In this document: in pieces, positions 16,983 to 24,718 of the stretch
Position numbering within the stretch: the first letter of the stretch is position 1
Layout of the letters: every line of letters begins with the position of its first letter
Assembly (NCBI GenBank): GCA_035406685.1
Contig: DAONLM010000015.1
Span: 1 to 27,422, forward strand
Direction: 5' to 3'
From: DAONLM01 sp035406685
GTDB lineage: Bacteria; Spirochaetota; GWE2-31-10; MWDO01
Length of the DNA: 27,422 nt
The notes under the pieces: generated by a model
What the model was told of the DNA's origin: nothing
The model's input: only the letters and a program-made list of their open reading frames with translations
Database searches by the model: none
Translations under genes and position numbers: made by a program

Positions 16983-17435
16983 ATGTCTAAAAAATTGACA
17001 TTTATTGAAGAGGCTGAATTTAAAGGATTTAAATATAGACCCAATGGCATACTTGGGAATGGGTTTTATGGAAATGGATGTTATATATCATTGTCAGATA
17101 TGGAGAGATATTCAAAATCCTCTATCACACCAGGCCCACAGAAAAATAAAGATGGAGAGATATTACATATAAATGCAGAATTATTTATACAAAATGAGGA
17201 TAAAAATGAATTCTTAACAAAAGATATTTTAGATCTTTTTCCAGACATAAAGGAACATCAATTACACAATTTTCTAAATAAACATAGAGATGTTTTTATG
17301 TCCCAAAAATTATTTACTATTATAAATAAAAAAAGAATTTATTCAAAAGAGGCTATTAAATTTATTTATAATAAATTAATAAAAAAAGAAGAACCACCAG
17401 TTAAAAAAAGAGGGAGGAAATCGCATCAAATATGA
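16983..17435 (+). CDS. Unknown 150-aa basic protein with AT-hook-like tail
   Basis: I do not recognise this family. A Gly/Asn/Tyr-rich segment lies near the N-terminus (GILGNGFYGNGCYISLSDME). The middle looks helical (LTKDILDLFPDIKEHQLHNF, then KHRDVFMSQKLFTIINKKRI) and could hold a winged-helix-like unit; IYSKEAIKFIYNKLIKK is a final helix. The last residues, PVKKRGRKSHQI, resemble an AT-hook-type DNA-binding tail (basic-Arg-Gly-Arg), although a true hook has GRP. No signal peptide. ATG with AGGAGA. Its stop overlaps the next start (ATGA), so both are made together and may interact. Confidence 0.7.
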   Translation: MSKKLTFIEEAEFKGFKYRPNGILGNGFYGNGCYISLSDMERYSKSSITPGPQKNKDGEILHINAELFIQNEDKNEFLTKDILDLFPDIKEHQLHNFLNKHRDVFMSQKLFTIINKKRIYSKEAIKFIYNKLIKKEEPPVKKRGRKSHQI

Positions 17436-17710
17436 GAGTAATTGATATTGATAGATTGAAGCTTATTGATAATCATATTCATTATATCAAAGAATATGAG
17501 GGAAGTGTAATTTTAATGGATAATAAAATGCAAATAAAAAGATCTGGCATAAAATTTTCAATTGAGTATAAACCAATAGGCCCTCATGAAATTAAAATAC
17601 ACTATTTAGAAGATAACAACCTTCCAAGAGATATAATTTTCCCCAAGATAAAAGAAAGGATAGTAAAACTTGATAAAGATGGAGTACTTGCAGCTTTGCA
17701 TAAGAATTAG
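17432..17710 (+). CDS. Unknown 92-aa protein coupled to the preceding gene
   Basis: Not recognised. The sequence looks like a small beta-rich domain: HIHYIKEYEGSVILMDN, then KFSIEYKPIGPHEIKIHYL, then a short helix with a lysine-rich end. No cysteines, signal or membrane segment. The ATGA overlap with the preceding gene, and a GGGAGG 15-20 bases upstream inside that gene, indicate translational coupling. A 230-bp AT-rich gap follows that holds the promoter of the diguanylate cyclase and no other feature I can support; a weak AGATTT...AAATCT pairing just after the stop could be a poor terminator. Confidence 0.7.
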   Translation: MRVIDIDRLKLIDNHIHYIKEYEGSVILMDNKMQIKRSGIKFSIEYKPIGPHEIKIHYLEDNNLPRDIIFPKIKERIVKLDKDGVLAALHKN

Positions 17711-17894
17711 TCAGATTTTTAGTAGTAATGTGGCATTTAAATCTTGTTTTATAGTTTTTGATTTTTATATTAAGATTTTTATATTAAATAATTAAGTTAA
17801 TTTTTCGTTTTATGATAAAGAAAGTTAAAATATTCTTAAAAATAAATAATATTTATTATTGAAATATTAAAAATATTTTTTTAAAAAAAAAGAC

Positions 17895-17923
17895 TTGAAA
17901 AAAATATTTTATTAAGTTATAAT
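17895..17923 (+). promoter_or_regulatory. Promoter for the diguanylate cyclase
   Basis: TTGAAA (17895-17900), 17-bp spacer, perfect TATAAT (17918-17923), 17 bp before the ATG. AGGATAATCT precedes the start codon, nearly the same leader as pyrF. Confidence 0.75.
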
Positions 17924-17940
17924 TTATCATAGGATAATCT

Positions 17941-19038
17941 ATGAGTGATTCTTCTATTAATTTTTTTGATAAACAAAAGCTGGATATTAAAAATTTAGAG
18001 ATTCAGAATTTAAAAGAGATCATAGAGGTTGCAAAACAGATATCATCCGGATTAGAGATTAACTATATTTTAAAAAATGTAAATTACATTGTATTATCTA
18101 AATTTAACCCATTTTTTTGTGGTTTTATATTACCTCAGGATATAGATGACTATACGCCTCTTTTTTATCTATATAGAGGAACAAATAAGAGTGTTTTTAA
18201 TCTATCTTTTGAGTCTATTTTACCTCTCATAGATTTTTTTGCAAAAGAAGAATTTAATCAGATTTCTGCGCTTCAATTTTACTCAAGTTTTCCAGATGTT
18301 GAAATAATTGAAGAGATAAGAAAATATAATCCAGAATTTATTATTCCTTTAAAATCTGATAAGGGTGTTATTGGAGTTTATTTACAGGGTAGAAAGAGTG
18401 ATAATAATCCCTATTCTATCCAGGATATAGAATTTTGTATAAATATAATGAGTCTAACTTCTATATCATTAGAAAATGCCAATCTTTATAGACAGGCAAT
18501 AGTTGATAGAATGACAAAACTTTATACTCATCATCAATTTCAAAAAAGACTTGAAGAAGAGATAAAAAAAGGACATAGATACGATTATAAATTTTCTCTT
18601 ATAATGTTTGATATTGATCATTTTAAAAAGTTTAATGATACTTATGGTCATTTGCAGGGCGATATAATAATTAAAGAGATAGCAAAAATTTTTTCTAAGT
18701 CTGTAAGGGATGTTGATTTTCCATGTAGATATGGTGGTGAGGAGTTTATCGCAATATTACCAGAATGTGATGTTAAGGCGGCAGCTGTTGTTGCTGAAAG
18801 GTTACGAAGGAAAGTGGAGAGTTATGATTTCCCAGGAGAAAATGGGCCATTCAAAGTTACTATTAGTGTGGGTATAATTGAATTTAAAAAAGAATTTGTT
18901 AATTTTAATGAAGATATAATAGAGAATGTCGATAAGGCACTATATAATTCTAAACAAAATGGTAGAAATAGAGTAAGTCTTGGAAGATATAATAGCACAC
19001 CGGTTTTGATTAATTTTAATAATAATGGATCTTCGTAG
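17941..19038 (+). CDS. GAF-like sensor diguanylate cyclase
   Basis: Makes the second messenger cyclic di-GMP from two GTP. Residues about 15-180 look like a GAF-type sensor (IVLSKFNPFFCGFILPQD, FIIPLKSDKGVIGVYLQG, ISLENANLYRQA). The GGDEF domain follows (about 185-350): RMTKLYTHHQFQKRL, IMFDIDHFKKFNDTYGH, active site GGEEF at 265-269 and ISVGIIEF. RDVD at 256-259, five residues before GGEEF, is an intact inhibitory I-site, so product feedback is expected. No membrane helix, so it is cytoplasmic; its ligand is unknown. It stands alone behind its own strong promoter. In spirochaetes cyclic di-GMP commonly affects motility and lifestyle switching. Confidence 0.92.
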   Translation: MSDSSINFFDKQKLDIKNLEIQNLKEIIEVAKQISSGLEINYILKNVNYIVLSKFNPFFCGFILPQDIDDYTPLFYLYRGTNKSVFNLSFESILPLIDFFAKEEFNQISALQFYSSFPDVEIIEEIRKYNPEFIIPLKSDKGVIGVYLQGRKSDNNPYSIQDIEFCINIMSLTSISLENANLYRQAIVDRMTKLYTHHQFQKRLEEEIKKGHRYDYKFSLIMFDIDHFKKFNDTYGHLQGDIIIKEIAKIFSKSVRDVDFPCRYGGEEFIAILPECDVKAAAVVAERLRRKVESYDFPGENGPFKVTISVGIIEFKKEFVNFNEDIIENVDKALYNSKQNGRNRVSLGRYNSTPVLINFNNNGSS

Positions 19039-19053
19039 TCAATAATTTTTTTT

Positions 19054-19203
19054 TCATGACAGGGGATATCCCAATAAAATAGCTATAATTTTCTTATATG
19101 TTTTTTGAAAAGATTTATATTCATCATGGTTAATAGGGACAATTATCCTTTCGTTTAGTTTATAAGGTAAAACAATTGTCGTATAAATTATAACAAGTAA
19201 CAT
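19054..19203 (-). CDS. Possible 49-aa small membrane protein
   Basis: An ATG-to-TGA frame lies 12 nt behind the LolC/E gene, in the same frame as it. The product opens with a hydrophobic run (MLLVIIYTTIVL), continues NERIIVPINHDEYKSFQK and ends IAILLGYPLS. Including the lead-in from the preceding stop, about 53 codons are open in very AT-rich DNA, which is unusual by chance. There is no visible ribosome binding site. It could be a real small protein, a decayed fragment or coincidence. Confidence 0.35.
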   Translation of the reverse strand: MLLVIIYTTIVLPYKLNERIIVPINHDEYKSFQKTYKKIIAILLGYPLS

Positions 19204-19215
19204 AACTATTATTTT

Positions 19216-20553
19216 TTAACTTCTTATAATCTCATTTGGTTTTAAGTAGGAGGCTTTTGCTATTGGGATATAACCAGCAACTATTGTCATTGTTATAACT
19301 AAAAATGATATAAGTGTTATTTCAAAATAATCAACTTTCACTAAGAATGAAGTCTGATAATATATAGAAGAGTCATAAATTACAACTTTCCCGAGAGAAA
19401 TGCCAGGTATAGCATACGCTAACAGATATTCTAAATACCTTAAAATTACATTAATAATAAGTTCAATAAAGTTAAATATATTTGATATATTGTATGCTAT
19501 AAATGTCCCTATAAGTATACCAAAAAAACTCCCTAAAAATCCAATTATAATACTCTCCAATAAATATATTATCTCGATGTCATGTGGCGTTGTTCCAAGA
19601 GCCTTTAATATAGCAATGTCTATCTTTTTCTCAATAATAGTTAATTTTAAAGCCCCAAAGGTATTTATAGATACCATAAGAAATATCATTATAAAAAGAA
19701 ATAGAATTAAAGCCTTTTCTAATTTTAAAGCTGCAAAATAGCCTTTATTTATCTCTTCAGCTTCTTCTATTATATAATCTTCACCTAATATCTTTTTTAA
19801 GTTAAGCAATAACCTTTTTTGTAACTTTTTATCTTTTAGTTTTATTCCAATAGAATCAATATCTATATTTCCAGTAATGGCTGCAAGAGAATAAATTGAG
19901 ATAAAGCCCCAATATCTATCATAATCATAACTATTTGTATTATATAGACCTTTTATTTTAAAAGGAATACCTTCACTTTTAGCACTTCTTAAACTTATAT
20001 CAGGCGTTAAATATAGATCCATATTTACTATTACAGAGATTCTTTGAGATAATTCTGTTCCTATTAAGATAGAATAATCTGAAAGATCAAATTTCCCATT
20101 TTGTATTGTAAAAAATTTGTTAAATCTTGAATCTTTTATAACCTCTTCTGGATCAATTGCCCTTAATTTTATTATTTCAACCTCACTTATGCCAGAAAAA
20201 AATTTTTTTGTAGTTTTAAATATTATCTCTCTGTCAGCATAAGGGACAACAGCCTCTATCTCTTTGAAATTATTATACAATATCTCTTTTAATTTTAAAG
20301 CCTCTTTTATTTTAAATTTCTCATTTTTTTTAAAAATAGATATATGATATGAGCCAATTTCAATTCTTCTTGATATATGATTTTCCTGAAAACCATTCAT
20401 AATACTCAATACTACTATTAAAACAGCAAGTCCAATAGCAACTCCAAAAAATAGAGAAAAAAAAATAAAGCCTCTCTTTTCTTTTTTTGCACTTTGAGTA
20501 ATATATCTTAATCCAGAATAGAGATTAAATTTTAAAGAATCAATTTTTTTCAT
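19216..20553 (-). CDS. LolC/LolE-family lipoprotein-releasing permease
   Basis: 445 residues with the FtsX/MacB-type layout. A cytoplasmic N-tail (residues 1-27, including SLKFNLYSGLRYITQS) is followed by membrane helix 1 (about 28-52), a large periplasmic domain (about 52-270) and three C-terminal helices (about 275-310, 325-385, 410-435). Family landmarks are VLIVVLSIMNGFQENHISRR after helix 1, DIAILKALGTTPHDIEIIYL between helices 2 and 3, and the end PIAKASYLKPNEIIRS. With an ATPase (LolD, not in the window) it would move lipoproteins from inner membrane to carrier, which fits the lipoproteins encoded here. Whether it is LolC, LolE or a fused LolF-like form is unclear. The leader is very short. 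Confidence 0.84.
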   Translation of the reverse strand: MKKIDSLKFNLYSGLRYITQSAKKEKRGFIFFSLFFGVAIGLAVLIVVLSIMNGFQENHISRRIEIGSYHISIFKKNEKFKIKEALKLKEILYNNFKEIEAVVPYADREIIFKTTKKFFSGISEVEIIKLRAIDPEEVIKDSRFNKFFTIQNGKFDLSDYSILIGTELSQRISVIVNMDLYLTPDISLRSAKSEGIPFKIKGLYNTNSYDYDRYWGFISIYSLAAITGNIDIDSIGIKLKDKKLQKRLLLNLKKILGEDYIIEEAEEINKGYFAALKLEKALILFLFIMIFLMVSINTFGALKLTIIEKKIDIAILKALGTTPHDIEIIYLLESIIIGFLGSFFGILIGTFIAYNISNIFNFIELIINVILRYLEYLLAYAIPGISLGKVVIYDSSIYYQTSFLVKVDYFEITLISFLVITMTIVAGYIPIAKASYLKPNEIIRS

Positions 20554-20559
20554 ATGTTT

Positions 20560-20590
20560 AGGATATCGCTTTTTTTTAAAATTTTGTCAA
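20560..20590 (-). promoter_or_regulatory. Promoter for the LolC/E gene
   Basis: Minus strand TTGACA (20585-20590) with a poor -10: GATATC at 17-bp spacing (20562-20567) or TATCCT at 19-bp (20560-20565). Either would start transcription within a few bases of the ATG at 20553. Confidence 0.5.
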
Positions 20591-20648
20591 GTTAACATTT
20601 TTTAATAGTGTGGTTATTTAAATAAAAAAAATGAATAAATAAAATAAT

Positions 20649-21215
20649 TTAGTTATTATCTTCCCCAAAAATTATATCTTCTAATTCTTTAAAGGCTCTA
20701 TCAATCTCATCATTTATTACAATATGATTATAATAGTCTTTATATTTCATTTCATTTTCTGCATTTTTTATTCTTCTTTCGATTGTTTCAAGAGTATCAG
20801 TATTTCTTTTTAATAATCTTTCTTTTAAAATTTCGATACTCGGCGGAGAAATAAATATATAGAGAGCCTCTATCTTTTTATTCATTAAGTTAAGAGCACC
20901 TTGCACATCAATATCTAAAATACATATAAACCCAGAATTTATTATATCTTCGATATATTTTTTAGATGTGCCATAATAATTTCCATGCACAACTGCCCAT
21001 TCAAGAAAGATATTTTCTTTTATGTTCTTTTCAAATTCTTCCTGAGATATAAAAAAATAATCCTCCCCATCCTTTTCGCCGGTACGAGGTTTTCTTGAAG
21101 TAAAAGAGACAGAAAATCTAAATTTATCTTTATATTTTTCAAGAAGCATCTTTAAAAGTGTACTCTTACCGGCGCCAGATGGACCAGAGATAACTATTAA
21201 TTTACCCTTATACAA
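20649..21215 (-). CDS. gmk: Guanylate kinase
   Basis: Phosphorylates GMP to GDP with ATP. The P-loop GPSGAGKST is at residues 11-19; the GMP-binding region SFTSRKPRTGEKDGEDYFF follows at about 38-56; the lid segment RLLKRNTDTLETIERR is at about 129-145. The 188-aa length is normal. The start is a TTG with AGAGG six bases upstream; an ATG 5 nt earlier is out of frame. It is the last gene of the yicC-remA-gmk group, an order also known in Firmicutes, where rpoZ usually follows; here the LolC/E permease comes next with its own promoter. Confidence 0.94.
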   Translation of the reverse strand: MYKGKLIVISGPSGAGKSTLLKMLLEKYKDKFRFSVSFTSRKPRTGEKDGEDYFFISQEEFEKNIKENIFLEWAVVHGNYYGTSKKYIEDIINSGFICILDIDVQGALNLMNKKIEALYIFISPPSIEILKERLLKRNTDTLETIERRIKNAENEMKYKDYYNHIVINDEIDRAFKELEDIIFGEDNN

Positions 21216-21273
21216 AACATACCTCTTTAATATTTAAAAATAAAACTTTTTTATTTTATAAAAAAATAAAACT

Positions 21274-21555
21274 TTATTCATTTGGTTCTTCTGTTTTTTC
21301 TGAAACAGAACTTGAATTTGATAATCTTTGACTCAAAGTCTCTGGTTGCATTGCTGTTAAAATAACATGGTTTGAGTCTGTTATTATTATTCCTCTTGTC
21401 TTTCTACCCTGTGTAGCATCAATCAACATTTGATTCTGTTTCGCCTCATTTCTCAATCTTTTTGAAGAGGCAGAATCTGGATTAATAATACTGATGATTC
21501 TGTTTGCATGGATAACATTACCATACCCAATATTAATTAATTTTATACCAGCCAT
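21274..21555 (-). CDS. remA: RemA-like DNA-binding regulator (DUF370)
   Basis: 93 residues. The opening IKLINIGYGNVIHANRIISI and the middle DATQGRKTRGIIITDSNHVI are the RemA/DUF370 signature. In Bacillus subtilis RemA is a DNA-binding activator of extracellular-matrix genes that forms ring-shaped oligomers; that role is not shown here. The last 18 residues (SNSSSVSEKTEEPNE at the end) are an acidic, Ser-rich tail probably outside the fold. ATG with AGGAG. It lies between yicC and gmk, 39 and 58 bp away, in one transcription unit. Confidence 0.9.
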   Translation of the reverse strand: MAGIKLINIGYGNVIHANRIISIINPDSASSKRLRNEAKQNQMLIDATQGRKTRGIIITDSNHVILTAMQPETLSQRLSNSSSVSEKTEEPNE

Positions 21556-21594
21556 AAAAACTCCTTGTAAAATTTATTTATTTAATAAAAATTT

Positions 21595-22461
21595 TTATTC
21601 AATATTTCTTATTTGTTCTCTTATTTTTTCTATATCATTTTTAATTAAAATAACATTTTCAGTTAATTTTGGTAGAGATATTTTACTACCAATGGTATTT
21701 ATCTCACGATGCATTTCCTGACATAAAAAATCTATTCTTTTACCAACATCATTATCTTCTTCCATAATTTTCTCAAATTGTTCAATATACATCTTTAATC
21801 TCTCAAATTCTTCATTTATAGAACTCTTTGTTACCATTACAGCAGCTTCATTTATTATTCGTGTCTCATCAAACTTATCACCTATCAATTCAATAATTTT
21901 ATTTTTAATATTCTCAAAAATATTTTTTTCCATTACTTCTATATTATTGCCAATTATGTTTAAATTATTTTTTATAGAATTAATTATATTCCTGATGTCT
22001 TTTTTAGTTGCTTCACCCTCATTTTTTTTCATCTCTATAATTTCGTTAATATTTTCCTCAAGAGATTTTTCTATTATATCCCAATAATTAGAATAATCTC
22101 TTTTTTTATCTACAATAAAAATATCATCAAATCTTGTTAAATGAAAAAGTTTAACATCATCTTTTAAGTTATAATCAATTATAAGTTTTCTTAATAAATC
22201 ACAATATTGTTTTGTAACTGATTCATTTATTTCAATATTATTATTATTTTCTTTTGATTTTAAATTTATTATAACCTCTATTTTCCCTCTTTTTAATCTT
22301 TTTTGAATAAAATCTCTTACCTTGATTTCTATAGAATTTAAAGTATATGGCAGAATAACATTAATTTCTAAAAATCTATGATTAACACTCTTAATTTCAG
22401 TAGAAATATACACCTTTTCTACATATAATTCTTTAAAAGAATATCCTGTCATCCCAAACAT
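21595..22461 (-). CDS. yicC: YicC/YloC-family endoribonuclease
   Basis: 288 residues. Family features are the N-terminal MTGYSFKELYVEKVYISTEI and SVNHRFLEINVILPY, and the C-terminal DVGKRIDFLCQEMHREINTI followed by GSKISLPKLTENVILIKNDI. YicC proteins are reported to act on RNA and affect growth in stationary phase. Starts at MFGMTGY or the inner ATG are both possible; the first is given. No strong ribosome binding site. A promoter 28 bp upstream lets it head its own unit (yicC-remA-gmk) separately from lepA. Confidence 0.9.
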   Translation of the reverse strand: MFGMTGYSFKELYVEKVYISTEIKSVNHRFLEINVILPYTLNSIEIKVRDFIQKRLKRGKIEVIINLKSKENNNNIEINESVTKQYCDLLRKLIIDYNLKDDVKLFHLTRFDDIFIVDKKRDYSNYWDIIEKSLEENINEIIEMKKNEGEATKKDIRNIINSIKNNLNIIGNNIEVMEKNIFENIKNKIIELIGDKFDETRIINEAAVMVTKSSINEEFERLKMYIEQFEKIMEEDNDVGKRIDFLCQEMHREINTIGSKISLPKLTENVILIKNDIEKIREQIRNIE

Positions 22462-22488
22462 ATTTAATCCATATATAAAATCAATATA

Positions 22489-22517
22489 AATATAACAAAT
22501 TATATTATAAATGTCAA
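22489..22517 (-). promoter_or_regulatory. Promoter for yicC-remA-gmk
   Basis: Minus strand TTGACA (22512-22517), 17-bp spacer, TATATT (22489-22494), 27 bp before the yicC start codon. Confidence 0.7.
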
Positions 22518-22570
22518 AGAAAAAATTACTTTTTTTAAAAAAAATATAGTAATTAAAAAAATAATGAGTT

Positions 22571-22592
22571 TTAATTTAAATATTTAAATTAA
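22571..22592. repeat. Perfect 22-bp AT-only palindrome
   Basis: TTAATTTAAAT followed by ATTTAAATTAA, its exact reverse complement. It lies in the 179-bp gap between the lepA stop and the yicC promoter. It could be a weak 3' hairpin of lepA or a protein-binding site; chance is also possible in such AT-rich DNA. Confidence 0.6.
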
Positions 22593-22640
22593 TATTAAAA
22601 TTATTTTATTATTTTTAAAAAAAGTATAAAATATATTTTT

Positions 22641-24437
22641 TTAATCTTCGTCACTTCTTAAAACAGATAAAAATGCCTCCTGTGGTACTTCAACATTCCC
22701 TACCATCTTCATTCGTTTTTTACCCTCTTTCTGTTTTTCAAGTAATTTTCTTTTTCTTGTTATATCACCGCCATAACATTTTGCAGTAACATCTTTTCTA
22801 AAGGCGCTTATATCCTCTCTGGCAATAATGGTGCTTCCAATTGCCCCCTGAATAGGAATTTTAAATTGATGTCTTGGTATATATTCTTTTAGTTTTTCAC
22901 AGATTTTTTTTGCTCTTGCTCTTGCCTTGTCTTTATGGCATAACATAGAAAGAGCATCAACTGGTTTGCCAGCCACAAGGATATCCACTTTTACTATATC
23001 AGTAGGCTTCATATCTATTATTTCATAATCAAACGAGGCATACCCTTTACTTAAAGATTTAAGTTTATCATAAAAGTCATAAATAACCTCTGCAAGAGGA
23101 AGCTCATACTGAATTTCTACTCTCTTTTCATCTAAATAATGAAGCCCAATCTGATATCCCATTTTTTCTATACATAAATTCATTATTGACCCCAAGTATT
23201 CTTTTGGTAAAATTATTGTTGCCTTAATATATGGTTCTTCAACATAATCAATGGTTGTCGGATCTGGATAATTCACTGGATTATCTAGAAGAAATTCTTC
23301 ACCATTTTTTAGATGGACTTTATACTGAACTGAAGGGGCTGTAAGAATCAAAGATACATTAAATTCCCTTTCCAGTCTTTCCTGAACAACTTCCAAATGA
23401 AGTAAACCTAAAAATCCACATCTAAAACCAAATCCAAGAGCATTTGAAAAATCTTTAGCATATATTAAAGATGCATCGTTCAATTTTAACTTTGCAAGAG
23501 CATCGGCAAGCTCCATATAGTCATCAGCAGCAACTGGATATAAAGAAGAAAAGACAACCGGTTTTACCTCTTTAAAGCCAGATAAAGGTTTATCTGCTGG
23601 ATTATTAAACAAAGTAACTGTATCTCCAACCTGAACATCGCTTATAGTCTTAACTCCTGCTATTATATACCCTACCTCCCCAGATTCAAGATGATCAGAT
23701 TTTTCTAATTTTAATTTAAAATAGCCAACCTCTTCAACTGTGTAGTTTGCCCCATTATGCATAAAAAGAATCTGATCACCGGCTTTTACCTTACCATCGA
23801 ATACTCTTATATGAATAATAACCCCTCTATATTCATCATAATGACTATCAAATATCAAAGCCTTTAATGGGGCATTGTCATCACCTTTTGGAGGTGGAAT
23901 TTTTTTAACTATTGCCTCAAAAATATCCTCAATACCAATTCCCTCTTTGCCTGATGCAAGAATGGCCTCCTCTGGATCAAATCCTAAATCATGCTCAATC
24001 TGTTTTTTAACATAATCAATATTTGCTGAAGGTAGATCTATTTTATTTATGATAATAATTATTTCAAGATTTTGCTCAAGAGCAAGATATAAATTAGCAA
24101 GAGTCTGTGCTTCAACTCCCTGAGTTGCATCGATTAATAATAAAGCCCCTTCGCATGCCTTTAAGGACCTTGAAACTTCATAGGTAAAATCAACATGCCC
24201 CGGTGTATCTATCAGATTTAATTTATACCAACTTCCATCTTTTGCTTTATATGGTAAGACAACTGCATTACTCTTTATAGTAATACCCCTTTCTCTTTCA
24301 ATGTCAAGAGAATCAAGTATCTGATCTTTATATTCTCTTTCTGATATTATTTTACAATGTTCTATCAGTCTATCAGCAAGGGTAGATTTACCATGATCTA
24401 TATGTGCTATTATTGAGAAATTTCTTATATTCTTCAC
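22641..24437 (-). CDS. lepA: Elongation factor 4 (LepA GTPase)
   Basis: A 598-aa ribosome-associated GTPase that promotes back-translocation or initiation control under stress. G-motifs: AHIDHGKST at 11-19, RERGITIKSNAV, DTPGHVDFTYEVSRSL, NKIDLPSA. EF-G-like domains follow, with GFGFRCGFLGLLHLEVVQER and the LepA-specific C-terminal domain AIGSTIIAREDISAFRKDVT and CYGGDITRKRKLLEKQKEGK. Full length. The start is GTG with GGAG nine to ten bases upstream. It has a good promoter at 24543-24570 and is divergent from RHH copy 3. Confidence 0.96.
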   Translation of the reverse strand: MKNIRNFSIIAHIDHGKSTLADRLIEHCKIISEREYKDQILDSLDIERERGITIKSNAVVLPYKAKDGSWYKLNLIDTPGHVDFTYEVSRSLKACEGALLLIDATQGVEAQTLANLYLALEQNLEIIIIINKIDLPSANIDYVKKQIEHDLGFDPEEAILASGKEGIGIEDIFEAIVKKIPPPKGDDNAPLKALIFDSHYDEYRGVIIHIRVFDGKVKAGDQILFMHNGANYTVEEVGYFKLKLEKSDHLESGEVGYIIAGVKTISDVQVGDTVTLFNNPADKPLSGFKEVKPVVFSSLYPVAADDYMELADALAKLKLNDASLIYAKDFSNALGFGFRCGFLGLLHLEVVQERLEREFNVSLILTAPSVQYKVHLKNGEEFLLDNPVNYPDPTTIDYVEEPYIKATIILPKEYLGSIMNLCIEKMGYQIGLHYLDEKRVEIQYELPLAEVIYDFYDKLKSLSKGYASFDYEIIDMKPTDIVKVDILVAGKPVDALSMLCHKDKARARAKKICEKLKEYIPRHQFKIPIQGAIGSTIIAREDISAFRKDVTAKCYGGDITRKRKLLEKQKEGKKRMKMVGNVEVPQEAFLSVLRSDED

Positions 24438-24542
24438 TTTTTATTCTCCAAATGCAATTAGATTTTTGTATTTTTAGAATAAATTATTTTATTAATTTAG
24501 AATTAATATTTTATATGATAATTTTTTTGTCGCTTGTTTCTA

Positions 24543-24570
24543 ATTATAGCATAAAACTTTTATTTGTCAA
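24543..24570 (-). promoter_or_regulatory. Promoter for lepA
   Basis: Minus strand TTGACA (24565-24570), 16-bp spacer, TATAAT (24543-24548), leaving a leader of about 100 nt. Upstream, the region borders the 5' element of RHH copy 3. Confidence 0.75.
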
Positions 24571-24604
24571 AGAATTTCAAAAAATATAGAGAAAAATAGG
24601 GTGC

Positions 24605-24700
24605 GAATTTATTTTTAGGGGAAAATTTTTTATTTTTTTTCTAAAAGTTGTAAAGGATTTTCTTAAAAAATTTGTGATTAATATATAGAAATATTTTTTA
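24605..24700 (+). repeat. Conserved 5' element of the RHH family (copy 3)
   Basis: The core at 24648-24691 is 43/44 identical to that of copy 2 (one A/T change in the A-T tract). The looser outer part (GAATTTATTTTTAGG onward) also matches. The core ends 27 nt before the ATG at 24719. Confidence 0.88.
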
Positions 24701-24718
24701 TTAGTGGAGGTAAATAAA

